Source: Varanus komodoensis
Taxonomy: Eukaryota > Chordata > Lepidosauria > Squamata > Varanidae
Assembly: GCF_004798865.1 (NCBI RefSeq)
Contig: NW_025336087.1
Coordinates: forward strand, 51,873,125 to 51,937,124
Length of the DNA: 64,000 nt
Direction: 5' to 3'
The first letter of the stretch is position 1. Each line of letters opens with the position of its first letter. Position numbers and translations under genes: made by a program. The notes beneath the pieces are model-generated. The model had not been told where the DNA came from and made no database searches. It saw only the letters and a program-made list of their open reading frames with translations. Shown piece by piece: positions 47,640 through 56,429 of this stretch.

Positions 47640-48005
47640 CCTCAAACCGGCTAACAACAATCCATTGTTTTACATAATAAAACAAGAGGTACAAAAGAAA
47701 CAAAATATAACAAAAGAAAACTCAGCGTAGCAGAACACAAAAACCACAGAGTTGCTATTAAGACGAGAGGGCGGGAAAGCCAATTCAATACAGCATATTA
47801 AAACAGACCACACAGCAACCACTCGTTGCTCAAAAGTTCCCCAAACATGGAAGTTCTAGCAACGTGGCAGGCCAACAAGGAGGCGGCAGGACAAGACTCC
47901 CTTGGGACAGAGCTCCACATCCTGGGCCCAGCCACTGAAAAAAGCAGATAGTTATCCACAGGTTCTACCATAAACAACACACCAGGCTGGACAGATGCTC
48001 TTCCC
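47640..48005 (-). mobile_element. LINE-derived interspersed repeat (L2/CR1 clade, 3' region)
   Basis: Adenine-rich left part followed by CAACAAGGAGGCGGCAGG, GACAGAGCTCCACATCCTGG and GCCCAGCCACTGAAAAAAGC, in the order of the reptile LINE 3' region seen at 22095-22550 (there CCACTGCTGAGAACC). Diverged and without a readable frame. Confidence 0.45.
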
Positions 48006-48140
48006 ACACATTAACAAGACTAAATTAGAAAATCCTGTCCGTGCCATTCCAAAAGAGCAAAGAGTGGCATCTGAAAATGTAGCTTTTTTTTTTTGAGCAG
48101 GGAGGATGCATGATGAAGGGGGAGAGGGTGTATGAATCCT

Positions 48141-48276
48141 CAGCCTTCCTCAGCTTGGTGCTCTCCAGGGGCTTTGGACTTCAGCTCCCACCATCCTCAG
48201 CTACCATGGCCAACAGTTAGGCATGCAGGGAGTTGAACTCTCAAGCATCTGGAGGGCACCAGGCTAGGAAAGGCTG
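48141..48276. mobile_element. Fold-back MITE with long terminal inverted repeats
   Basis: The left end CAGCCTTCCTCAGCTTGGTG and the right end, read on the other strand CAGCCTTTCCTAGCCTGGTG, form imperfect inverted repeats that continue for about 50 bases (GGTGCTCTCCAGGGG against GGTGCCCTCCAGATG, then ACTTCAGCTCCC against AGTTCAACTCCC). The whole 136-bp element can fold on itself. No transposase is present. An 8-bp target-site duplication typical of hAT could not be made out. A single arm of the same family lies at 5362-5412. Confidence 0.72.
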
Positions 48277-49686
48277 CATCCAGCCATACCTAAACAAAAG
48301 GGAACCTCCTGAGTTGAAGAAGTTGAAGAAACAATCGGAGAAGGGTCAAGACTGCGATCAGATAAAAGCACAATCAGCATGAACAGATAAAAGGGGTCAG
48401 GCCTTCCATCATGGCTGAGTTTCTAAAGAATCTGATTGCCATCCCACAAATCATCATGTTTAACTTCCTCCCTTGCATAGGCTTAAACTTTACAGCTTAG
48501 CATCAACTATTGAGCCTCAGCCAGTTACAGTTAAGATACTCTTTGGGGAATGTGGGATTTTCAAAGACTTGAAAACAGATTTAGGAATGAGAGGGGCTAG
48601 TAACTTTATAAACCTGAGAGTTTAAATGTTGTTCCAGGGAATCTTGCAGCCTATTTTTCCTCAAACGTGTTGCCAGGAATATCAGAACCAACTACTGGAC
48701 ACATCTGATGGCTCATTCCTCGTTCACACAGAGTATTAGTGAGCTTAGATCCCATTTGATCTCAGTGGCTACAGCCTAAAAGCTCTGATCAAGTGGGACT
48801 TGCTGGCTCCCAAGTGCATTTAGCAAAATCTTCCATGCTTCTGGCAAATACACAGAAGTTAATGGGAAACTTTTGTCTCTTTCATGGTAGTGCTCTGAAA
48901 TGCTCCCCCACCTGCCCCCCACCACCCTAAAGGACAAAAGAAGCTAATAGAGTATTTGGCTCTTTTGCTTTTGTGCTTGCATAACCTGCTTGAACTAAGC
49001 ACAAGATACAGACATAGCAACTAAAAACATTTTGCGTGACCATATTTTGCATTTTCCCAGCCCTTAAGCCACAAAATGCTGTTGTCAGGGAATTAAGCCA
49101 ATCCTTGCCCACCCTTCTTCATTTTATGTACTTTGGAAAACTTTTGTTTAGAGTTAATGGGTGAGAACTCGCTCAATGAGGCTGTTCAACAGTGCAGCCT
49201 CATAGACAGACAGACAGGGTCTTCTCTCTTTGGGTATGCTGCCGCAAGATCACAGATCTTTTTCTTTGAAATGTCTTTGTTAAAGTGTGGTGTGCTTTTC
49301 AGCCCTTGTTTCTGATAGTAAGGAACTTAACTAGACAACCGTCCCTTCATCTGTAACTTAACCCACTGGGACTGGATTTCGCATTAGGAAGAGAGGATGG
49401 GATCGTTGCCAGCTGGAGACCAACTCCTCTTGCTCTGCATCTGCCCATTGCTCTGGGCAGCCCCAAGGCATTTTGCCACAATCCAGCTTCACTGGCAGGC
49501 GATGGGACAGCACTGTCCACCACACCTGTGGGCAGCAGAGTTGCATAGGGGCCGGGGGTGGGGGCAGAGGCACTGCTGCCCCTCCCCTGCCCCAAGCCAC
49601 CTCATCCAGCCCAAGGCCTATCAGAACTGGGCCACATAGCAAAGGTCTCTTTCATGGTGACCTTTCATCCCTGTATTATATTCATA
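48277..49686. other. Non-coding stretch
   Basis: No gene is recognised. ORFs between 49347 and 49642 overlap on both strands in a GC-richer patch and have no family motif. Confidence 0.35.
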
Positions 49687-49935
49687 AAATTATTTTTATT
49701 GATTTATTGTATTTATATCTCACCTTTTTTTCCTTTCAAGGAACTCAGGGTGGCTTAAATAATTCTCCTTTTCCTCTCAATCCTATCCTCACAACAGTCC
49801 TATGTGGTAAGTTGCGCTGACAGTCTGTGACAGGCCCAGTCACCCAGTGAGCTCCATGGCTGAGCGGGGACTAGAACCCAGCTCTCCTGAGTCCCAGTCC
49901 CATAATCTTAACAGTATGCCACACTGGCTCTTTTA
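49687..49935 (-). mobile_element. MIR-like CORE-SINE, near full length
   Basis: Tail at left (TTATTGATTTATTGTATTTA), then CAAGGAACTCAGGGTGGC, CAATCCTATCCTCACAACAG, CAGTCTGTGACAGGCCC and CCATGGCTGAGCGGGGAC, and head at right (CTTAACAGTATGCCACACTG). Same orientation as four other copies in the window. More diverged than the 33783 copy. Confidence 0.8.
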
Positions 49936-50670
49936 GATTAACTAATGCCCCACTCTACATTAAGAACAGTCTGGAAAAAGAATGACTTAAATGTCTAAAT
50001 AAAAGCCTTTCTCTTCTTTTCCCCCTTCAAATAGTAGTGCTTAGATATTTCTCCTTTCCCAGCTTGCATTGATCTTTCCTATTATTGCAAATGCAACATT
50101 CATGCAAAAGGGCCCTTTTCTATAGATTCTGATTAAAATTGTAATGTCTGGTTACACTGATTTATGTCTGCACACAATAGGAACTGCAGAGCAGAGCAAT
50201 GGAAGGCTTTCATTAGATAGCTTAATCACAATGCTGAGCAACAAAACGATACCATCTGTAATTAATATTCACTCTGTAGCTAATAGATGTATTAGAAATT
50301 CTGGCACATACATTTCTAGACTTTTACCCTAAAGCTGCATGTTCTTTCTTGTCTATAAGGGGAAAAATACAGATATTTATTATGTGAAATTAACCTTTCT
50401 ATTCTTTTAATGGCATTGCTTTAATTCACAGTATGCACATAACAAAATCAAGCCAAGATGTGCATAAATGAAAACAATGCCCTACAGTTCAATGGAGTAA
50501 AAATACACATCTTGAAACAAAAAGCTCACTCATCCCTGGCAGAGCAAAAAGGCTGAAGAGTTTCTGCTAAGTGCCCACGATTTCATGCTGCCATATACTT
50601 TGGTCTGCTTTCATTCATCAAGGAGATGGATAAAAAATACTTTTGTCAAAGAGGAGTACCAAAGCCTATG
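49936..50670. other. AT-rich non-coding stretch
   Basis: No gene or bounded repeat is recognised. Confidence 0.45.
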
Positions 50671-51125
50671 TGTTGTGAGCTAGGGTTCCTCTCTTGGCAC
50701 ATTCAAAGCCACAGACTCTTCTTGCAAAATATTCTTTATTGACCGTAGCATTTCCAGAAGCACAAGCACCCAGAGCATGCACAGAGAAGATATGTTGGAC
50801 CCAATCTACTGTTTACTTCTAGGAATACTCCTTATGAGTAGGTCTAAGCCCCACTCTTTCAGGAGGGCTCTTCTGGAAACAGAGGCTTTTCAGAGGCTGC
50901 CTGTGCAGCTGACAAGTCTGGCCTTGAGATAAAAATCTCTGTGGCTCTCGTCTCAACGTCTGGAATTGGCCCACATTCTGAGTCCCCCTCCAGCTTTTCC
51001 TCCTCCTCCTCTGAATTCCAATCAGCAGGCCTTGAGAATGCACACCAAGAGCAATTGTCTTTCCACTCCCAACACCATGATTGTATAACAAACAGGAAGA
51101 GCAGACAGATTGCTGTCACTGGTTT
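50671..51125 (-). mobile_element. Possible LTR-like fossil or retro-element 3' end
   Basis: On the minus strand the sequence ends with a polyadenylation signal inside GGTCAATAAAGAATATTTTG, and about 50 bases later CTAGCTCACAACA, which is how many LTRs finish. Upstream lies a short acidic reading frame (SEEEEEKLEGDSECG). A matching 5' end, a second LTR, a primer-binding site and target-site duplications were not found. It could equally be the 3' end of an old gene copy. Family and age are unresolved. Confidence 0.3.
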
Positions 51126-51231
51126 GCCACCTATTTCTGAAAATAAAAGTGCAAGAAATTTTCACAAATATGTTTGTTAACTCAAAAAAAAGTTGGTCTT
51201 GCACAAGTGCAAATGTACACACTTGTAAGGG

Positions 51232-51290
51232 TCTGTTATTCCATGTCCTGCATTCTGAGATGATTGAGAAGGGAAGGGAAGGGAAGGGAA
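51232..51290 (-). mobile_element. Short CR1 fragment followed by (GGGAA)n
   Basis: TTCCATGTCCTGCATTCTG then GAGATGATTGAGAAG matches the CR1 copy at 23460-23495 with few changes and the same orientation. It is followed directly by a (GGGAA)n run at 51269-51290. Confidence 0.6.
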
Positions 51291-51312
51291 GAGGTCAACA
51301 AAGTGATGGGGG

Positions 51313-51655
51313 TGCGGGTGGCGCAGTGGCTTAATGACACTGGCCATTCCTGGTCAGCACTCTGGTGGTTTGAGCCCAGCACTGTGTGATGGGCTCAACT
51401 GCCATTACTTGCCTCTAGCTCCAGCCCACCCAGCAGTTCTAAAGCACGTGATACTGCGAGTACATAAATAGGTACCACTTCAGTGGGAAAAGCTAGCTGC
51501 ATTCGTGGGATGAGCAGGATGCAAGGCGAGGCGCAGCCAGTGGAAGAGGTCCAGATGAGCCGACCACCCAAATGCCAGCTGGTCTGCCTGTGTGTGGAGC
51601 TAGTTCGCCCCCTGAGGTGCACACTGGATAAGTGTGCAAGTGTGAACAGAATGAA
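51313..51655 (+). mobile_element. tRNA-derived SINE related to the Sauria/Squam1 type, unclear 3' end
   Basis: The head has an A box TGGCGCAGTGG near 51318-51330 and a B-box-like GGTTTGAGCCC near 51366-51378. The central part (AGCTCCAGCCCACCCAGCAG, TTCTAAAGCA, GCGAGTA, then GGTACCACTTCAGTGGG) aligns with the SINE at 27493-27825. After about 51490 the two differ and the BovB-type tail is not seen, so the 3' part is either another subfamily or unrelated sequence. No target-site duplication was found. Confidence 0.6.
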
Positions 51656-51685
51656 CTTTTATCAGCTGAAGCTGATGCCACAAGT

Positions 51686-51926
51686 ATGACCCTACCTGGG
51701 CAGAGAGAGCCTAGCTACAGTTACCCATGCTCTGTTAACCTCCCATTTGGATTACTGCAATGCCTTGTATATGAGGTTGCTTTGAAAAAGGTCCAGAAAC
51801 TTCAACTGATCCAAAACAGGACAGCAAGACTGTTAATGGGACTGGCTCACAAGGACACGTTATGCCAGTCTTCTTCCAGCTACACTGGCTGCCAGTTGAA
51901 GTCTGGGAAAGATTTAAAGTGCTCAT
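51686..51926 (+). mobile_element. L2-clade LINE, part 1 (split by BovB)
   Basis: Plus-strand coding remnant of the L2 reverse-transcriptase C-terminus. In frames that shift, it reads LTSHLDYCNALY, then KVQKLQLIQNRTARLLMG and FFQLHWLPVEVWERFKVL. These are hallmark L2 blocks (TSRLDYCN, RLQ-VQN-AARL, LHWLPV--RI-FK). The element continues at 54069 after the BovB insertion. Several frame breaks show it is an old, dead copy. Confidence 0.78.
51916..51926. repeat. Target-site duplication, left copy (AAAGTGCTCAT)
   Basis: An 11-bp direct repeat with 54058-54068 flanking the BovB copy. It belongs to the L2 host sequence and was duplicated on insertion. Confidence 0.9.
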
Positions 51927-54057
51927 TGTTGTTGTTGTTGTTGTTAGTCGCGAAGTCGTGTCTGACCCATCACAACCCCAAGGACAACATTCCTCCAGGT
52001 CTTCTTGTCCTCCACTATCCCCCGGAGTCCACTTAAGCTCACACCAACTGCTTCAGTGACTCCATCTAGCCACCACATCCTCTGCCATCCCTTCCTTCTT
52101 TTGCCATCTCTTGTTCCCAGCATTAGGCTCTTCTCCAGGGAGTTCTTCCTTCTCATTAGGTGGCCAAAGTATTTGAGTTTCATCTTCAGGATATGGCCTT
52201 CTAAAGAGCAGTCAGGGTTGATCTCCTCTAGGACTGAAAGGTTTGATCATCTTGTGGTCCACAGGACTTGCAGGAGGCTCCTCCAGCACCACAATTCAAA
52301 GGCCTCAATCCTTTGGCACTCAGCCTTCCTTATGGTCCAGCTTTCACAGCCATACATTGCAACTGGGAAAACCATAGCCTTGACTATACGCACTTTTGTC
52401 GGCAGGGTGATGTCTCTGCTTTTTAGTATGCTGTCTAGATTTGCCATAGCTCTCCTCCCCAGGAGCAAGCGTCTCTTAATTTTTGGCTGCAGTCCCCATC
52501 TGCGGTGATCTTGGAGCCCAGGAAAATAAAATCTGTCATTACCTCCATTTCTTCCCCATCTGTTTGCCAGGAAGTGAGAGGACCGGATGCCATGATCTTA
52601 GTTTTCTTAATGTTCAGTTTCAAGCCAACTTTCCCGCTCTCCTCCTTCATCCGCATCAAGAGGCTCTTTAGTTCCTCTTCACTTTCTGCCATGAGAGTGA
52701 TATCATCTGCATATCTAAGGTTGTTGATATTACTCCCTGCAATCTTAATTCCAACTGGTGATTCCTCTAGTTCCGCCTTTCTCATGATGTGCTCTGCATA
52801 TAAGTTAAATAGGCAGGGCATCAGTATACAGCCTTGCCAAACTCCTTTCTCAATTTTGAACCAATCAGTGGTTCCGTGTCCAGTTCTCACTGTTGGTTCT
52901 TGACCCACCAATAGGTTTCTCAAGAGACAAATAAGATGGTCTGGTACTCCCATCTCTTTAAGAACTTGCCACAGTTGGTTGTGATCCACACAATCAAAGG
53001 CTTTAGCATAGTCAATGAAGCAGAAGTAGATGTTTTTCTGGAACTCCCTAGCTTTCTCCATGATCCAGCATATGTTAGCAATTTGATCTCTAGTTTCTCT
53101 CCCTCTTCGAAATCCTGCCTGTACTTCTGGTAGTTCTCGGTCCACATACTGCTGGAGCCTAGCTTGTAGGATTTTGAGCATAACTTTGCTAGCATGTGAA
53201 ATGAGTGCAATGCTGTGATAGTTTGAACATTCTTTGGCATTGCCCTTCTTTGGGATCGGAATGTAAACTGACCTTTTCCAATCCTGTGGCCACTGCTGAA
53301 TTTTCCAAATTTGCTGGCATATTGAGTGTAGCACTTTAACTGCATCGTCTTTTAGGATTTTGAATAGCTCAGCTGGAATACTGTCACCTCCATTAGCTTT
53401 GTTGTTGCTCAGACTTCCTAAGGCCCATTTGACTTCACATTCCAGGATGTCTGACTCGAGGTCAGTGACCACCCCATCGTGGTTATCAGGGACGTTAAGC
53501 TCTTTCTTGTATAGTTCTTCTGTGTAATCTTGCCACCTCTTCTTAATCTCTTCTGCCTCTGTTAGGTCCCTGCCATTTTGGTCCTTTATCATGCCCATCT
53601 TTGCATGAAATGTTCCCTTCATATCTCCAATTTTCTTGAAGAGATCTCTGGTCCTCCCTATTCTATTGTTTTCTTCTATTTCTTTGCACTGTTCATTTAA
53701 GAAGGCATTCTTATTTCTTCTAGCTATTCTCTGGAATTCTGCATTCAATTGTTTGCATCTTTCTCTTTCTCCCTTGCCTTTCGCTTCCCTTCTTTCCTCA
53801 GCTATTTGTAAAGCTTCCTCAGACAGCCGTTTTGCTTTCTTACATTTCTTTTTTTTGGGATGGTTTTAGTTGCTACCTCTTGTACAGTGTTGCGAACCTC
53901 CGTCCATAGTTCTTCAGGCACTCTGTCTATCAGATCTAATTCCTTAAATCTATTTGCCACCTCTACTGTATATTCATCAGGGATATGACTTAGGTCATAC
54001 CTGAGTGGCCTAGTGCTTTCCCCTACTTTCTTCAATTTAAGCCTAAATTTTGCAACA
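51927..54057 (-). mobile_element. RTE-BovB LINE, 5'-truncated, with target-site duplications
   Basis: A 2131-bp BovB retrotransposon in reverse orientation, flanked by AAAGTGCTCAT on both sides. It finishes at its 3' end in GACTAACAACAAC, a (TTG)n-type tail on the plus strand. Reading 5' to 3' on the minus strand: the copy starts at the end of the endonuclease (FRLKLKKVG), so the endonuclease itself is lost. Then comes a linker (DELWTEV-like RVPEELWTEVRNTVQE), the reverse transcriptase and the C-terminal region ending in RLRD. LINE copies of this kind are normally truncated at the 5' end by incomplete reverse transcription. The C-terminal third needs at least one frame change, near 52440. It cannot move by itself. 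Confidence 0.95.
52435..53748 (-). CDS. BovB reverse transcriptase, partial open frame (437 codons)
   Basis: The enzyme copies element RNA into DNA at the insertion site (target-primed reverse transcription). RT landmarks by residue in this frame: SIPAELFK near 123-130, IPIPKKGN 163-170, AGFRRGRETRDQIAN 211-225, motif A FIDYAKAFD 244-252, motif B region GVWQGCILMPCLFN 302-315, and the catalytic YADD 346-349. In motif B, Trp stands where RTE enzymes usually have Arg (RQG), which may impair activity. The first Met is internal, because the real protein starts in the lost endonuclease part. Related coding continues upstream (to about 54050) and downstream in other frames: 52468-52247 (MYGCESWTIRKAE block) and 52183-51944 (KLKYFGHLMRR block). 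A frame open over 437 codons points to a fairly recent insertion. Confidence 0.93.
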   Translation of the reverse strand: MNAEFQRIARRNKNAFLNEQCKEIEENNRIGRTRDLFKKIGDMKGTFHAKMGMIKDQNGRDLTEAEEIKKRWQDYTEELYKKELNVPDNHDGVVTDLESDILECEVKWALGSLSNNKANGGDSIPAELFKILKDDAVKVLHSICQQIWKIQQWPQDWKRSVYIPIPKKGNAKECSNYHSIALISHASKVMLKILQARLQQYVDRELPEVQAGFRRGRETRDQIANICWIMEKAREFQKNIYFCFIDYAKAFDCVDHNQLWQVLKEMGVPDHLICLLRNLLVGQEPTVRTGHGTTDWFKIEKGVWQGCILMPCLFNLYAEHIMRKAELEESPVGIKIAGSNINNLRYADDITLMAESEEELKSLLMRMKEESGKVGLKLNIKKTKIMASGPLTSWQTDGEEMEVMTDFIFLGSKITADGDCSQKLRDACSWGGELWQI

Positions 54058-54068
54058 AAAGTGCTCAT
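54058..54068. repeat. Target-site duplication, right copy (AAAGTGCTCAT)
   Basis: Exact partner of 51916-51926. The L2 host sequence resumes directly after it. Confidence 0.9.
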
Positions 54069-54520
54069 AATGACACACAAAGTTCTAAATGGCTTGAGGC
54101 CTTGTTATCCGAAGGACTGCCCCCTCCCATGTGAACCTGCCCAGGCCTTGAGGTCATCTTCAGGGGTCCTTCTCTGGAAGCCCCTTCCGAAGGAAGTGAG
54201 ACAGTGGCTACCCGGAGGACGGCCTTTTCGGTTCTGACACCCTAGTTGTGGAATGAGTTCCCCAAAGAGGTGCACCTGGTTCCTCTTTTCTATTCTTTTT
54301 GTTGCCAATTGAAAACCTTTGTATTTTCCCAGCATTTTAATAGTTTAACTTATTAACTTTATTTTTAATATTGCATTTTATTCTTTATTACTGCTATGCT
54401 TCTATGTTGATTCAATTGCAATTGCTGTGGTTTTATTGTTTTCTGTTTGTGTGTGTGTGTGTTTTAACTTTTGTTGACCATCAGCTATTGGGCAGTATAG
54501 AAATAAATAAATACTAGTAG
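54069..54520 (+). mobile_element. L2-clade LINE, part 2 (split by BovB)
   Basis: Continuation of 51686-51926: the plus-strand translation reads MTHKVLNGLRPCYPKDCPLP, then QALRSSSGVLLWKPL, corresponding to the L2 block LTYKALNGLAPSYL, then RSLRSSS. Then follow a 3' region and a tail with GGGCAGTATAGAAATAAATA. A (GT)n run sits at about 54450-54462. Joined across the BovB insertion, L2 parts 1 and 2 run on naturally. Confidence 0.75.
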
Positions 54521-54527
54521 AGTGGAA

Positions 54528-54561
54528 ATATATATACATACATACATATATATATATATAT
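54528..54561. repeat. (TA)n/(CATA)n simple repeat
   Basis: AT-rich microsatellite immediately after the L2 tail, with ATACATACATACATATAT-like units. Confidence 0.85.
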
Positions 54562-54665
54562 GGAAAATAAATTTGGTTTTGAAGTTGTACACAGGAGATT
54601 CCTAAACCTGAGGTGGAAGTTAATGTCAGTTTTTCCATCAAAAGGCCAAACTATGGCTATCACGC

Positions 54666-54676
54666 AGAGTGATCAG
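54666..54676. repeat. Target-site duplication, left copy (AGAGTGATCAG)
   Basis: An 11-bp direct repeat with 55245-55255, flanking the second BovB insertion. Confidence 0.9.
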
Positions 54677-54826
54677 TTGTTGTGGTTTAGTCGCGAAGTT
54701 GTGCCCAACCCATCCCAACCCCATGCACAACATTCCTCCAGACTCTCCTGTCCTCCACCAACCCTCGGAGTCCACCCAAGCCCACACCCACTGCCGCAGT
54801 GACTCCATCTAGCCACCTCCTCCTCT

Positions 54827-54834
54827 GTCATCCC
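54827..54834. repeat. hAT target-site duplication, left copy (GTCATCCC)
   Basis: 8-bp repeat with 55133-55140. Eight bases is the standard hAT duplication length. Confidence 0.9.
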
Positions 54835-55132
54835 CAGGGCTTTTTTTTGTCATCGAATACTCCGGAACAGCATTCCGGCACCTTTTTTTCCAATGGATTT
54901 TACGAAGTGATTTTGAATCGTAGCAGATCAGCAGCAAACATCGTTAACACAGTGCCTGCAGGCTGCTATTGGGTCTGCTATCTGCTATCTGATAGTGAGA
55001 TAGTGAGGACGGGCGCTGCTCTCGGCTTGGGATGCTGCTCCGCTGCTCGGCTTGGGATTGGTGCGTGTGGTCACGCGCTTACTGCCGGCGACGTGAGTTC
55101 CGGCACCTTCTTTTTCTACAAAAAAAGCACTG
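54835..55132. mobile_element. Non-autonomous hAT DNA transposon nested in BovB
   Basis: A 298-bp element with ends CAGGGCTTTTTTTTGT and, on the other strand, CAGTGCTTTTTTTGTAGAAA, an imperfect terminal inverted repeat with the CAG/CTG outer bases usual for hAT. It is flanked by the 8-bp duplication GTCATCCC. A second inverted pair lies inside: CATTCCGGCACC near the left and GAGTTCCGGCACC near the right. No transposase frame is present, so an autonomous hAT must have moved it. Its interior is GC-richer than its surroundings. Confidence 0.93.
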
Positions 55133-55140
55133 GTCATCCC
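55133..55140. repeat. hAT target-site duplication, right copy (GTCATCCC)
   Basis: Exact partner of 54827-54834; BovB sequence continues right after it. Confidence 0.9.
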
Positions 55141-55255
55141 CTTCTCCTTTTGCCATCAATCGTTTCCAGCATCAGGGTCTTCTCCAGTGAGTTGTTCCTT
55201 CTTATTAGGTGGACAAACTATTTGTCTTTCATCTTCAGTATCTGAGAGTGATCAG

Positions 55256-55499
55256 TGGCAAAAGAATAATTTCATCTGTTCTGTCCATTCCATTAGCCAG
55301 TTATTTCTGAAAATTTCTTGAAAACGCTGAAGTTATTCCTGCTCTAGTTAAATCCAGACTGATCTGCTCTAATGTGCTGTATGCTGAGCTACTTGAACAC
55401 TGCTTAGAAGCTTCAGCTGATAGAGATAGCAGCTACCCAGCTGGCTAGGAGGTGACTAGGTGCATGGGCCAGAGCCTGAAACAATTTTGTCCCCACAGC
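55256..55499. other. Short non-coding stretch, possibly diverged LINE
   Basis: No clear feature. It may be the upstream part of the L2-like fragment that begins near 55500. Confidence 0.35.
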
Positions 55500-55758
55500 A
55501 CTGATGGCCAGTGCTTTTCTGGACCTAATTCAAAGTGCTAATTATATCTAAATCCCTGAACAGGTTATCTGAAGACAACCTGCATTCATATGAGTCTGCC
55601 TGGCCATTAAGACTGGCCTCTGGGGTACTGCTCTCTAATCTACCTGTAGGTCCTTCAGGAGTGGCAAACATAAGAAGCACAGCCTTTTCAGTGGTGGCCC
55701 TATCCCAGGGGAACTCCCTGACACAGCAAATTCATCTGGTCTCTATATATCTTTAAAT
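55500..55758 (+). mobile_element. L2-like LINE fragment, part 1 (split by hAT)
   Basis: The plus-strand translation reads close to SKSLNRLSEDNLHSYESAWP followed by LRLASGVLL, arranged like the L2 block at 54069 (HKVLNGL, then LRSSSGVLLWKPL). The 8-bp CTTTAAAT at its end is the hAT target site. The fragment resumes at 55987. Confidence 0.5.
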
Positions 55759-55978
55759 CAGGGGTCTCAAACTTGCGGCCCGCGGGCCAATTGCCAGGAT
55801 GGGTGGGGCATGGGGGAGGGGCCCTGCAGCCTTCAAAGCACTGGCGGACCCCGGGCCGGCCTCTGGGAGCAACACGGGATGAGTGGCCCACCACCACCAC
55901 AGTGATGGAATACTGGATGCGGCCCAGCCTCACCCAGACTCTACTTCCAGCGGCCTCCAGGTGAGTTTGAGACCCCTG
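55759..55978. mobile_element. Non-autonomous hAT DNA transposon (220 bp)
   Basis: The ends CAGGGGTCTCAAACTTGCG and, on the other strand, CAGGGGTCTCAAACTCACC form a perfect 15-base inverted repeat. It is flanked by CTTTAAAT (55751-55758) and CTTTAAAC (55979-55986), an 8-bp duplication with one change. The interior is strongly GC-rich. No transposase is encoded. A different hAT family from the one at 54835-55132. Confidence 0.93.
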
Positions 55979-55986
55979 CTTTAAAC

Positions 55987-56080
55987 AAATGCTAAACGTG
56001 GTTGTTTATATCCACTTTCACCAACGAATTTGGTTCAGTTTTTTAGAATTTTTTTTAACTGTTGCAACATTTAATGTTGT
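55987..56080 (+). mobile_element. L2-like LINE fragment, part 2 (split by hAT)
   Basis: Short AT-rich continuation of 55500-55758 after the hAT insertion, resembling a LINE 3' untranslated end (TTTAATGTTGTTTTTAG). Weakly supported. Confidence 0.35.
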
Positions 56081-56114
56081 TTTTAGAAAATGATGATGAA
56101 GAAGAAGATGAAGA

Positions 56115-56322
56115 TGATAGGTTACATTTTATTTCCCACCTTTTTTCCCTCTTGTGAAGTCCCCAAGATGGCTTATGTAGCTCTCTTTCATCCTCACAAC
56201 AACTACCCTGTGAGGTAGGTTAGGCTGAGGATGAGTGGCCACCTCATGACCAACTGAGGACTAGAACCTGGATCTTCCACATCCCTACACTTTAACCACC
56301 ACACTACACTGGCTCTGCACAC
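56115..56322 (-). mobile_element. MIR-like CORE-SINE, diverged
   Basis: Reverse orientation: TTTTATTTCCCACCTTTTTTCC at the tail side, then TCATCCTCACAACAACTACC, CTGTGAGGTAGGTTAGGC and, at the right, CTTTAACCACCACACTACAC from the tRNA-like head. Core region partly deleted relative to the 33783 copy. Confidence 0.75.
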
Positions 56323-56429
56323 TAAAGTCACTCTGTCTAAATATTTATATTATTTATATCAAGTCTGGATTGTTTTATGCTTTTCTATTTATTGTTCATT
56401 GTATTGTCATTTAAGCTGCTCTGGGAGTA

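Larger units (their letters stand above)
54677..55244 (-). mobile_element. Second BovB copy, 3' end only, interrupted by a hAT element
   Basis: The minus-strand BovB 3' end matches 51927-52190 by eye (TTTAGTCGCGAAGTTGTG, GACTCCATCTAGCCACC, TTCTTATTAGGTGGAC). It has its own target-site duplication AGAGTGATCAG at both sides. After removing the 298-bp hAT insertion and one target duplication, only about 262 bp of BovB remain, so it was truncated at its 5' end when inserted. No complete domain is encoded. Confidence 0.92.

Noticed and set aside
51929-51947. (TTG)n run as an independent microsatellite
   Set aside because: It is the simple-repeat tail at the 3' end of the BovB copy, lying between the target duplication and the element body.
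52005-52903. Plus-strand ORFs of 167 and 132 codons
   Set aside because: Antisense shadows of the BovB coding sequence, which gives clear reverse-transcriptase motifs on the minus strand.
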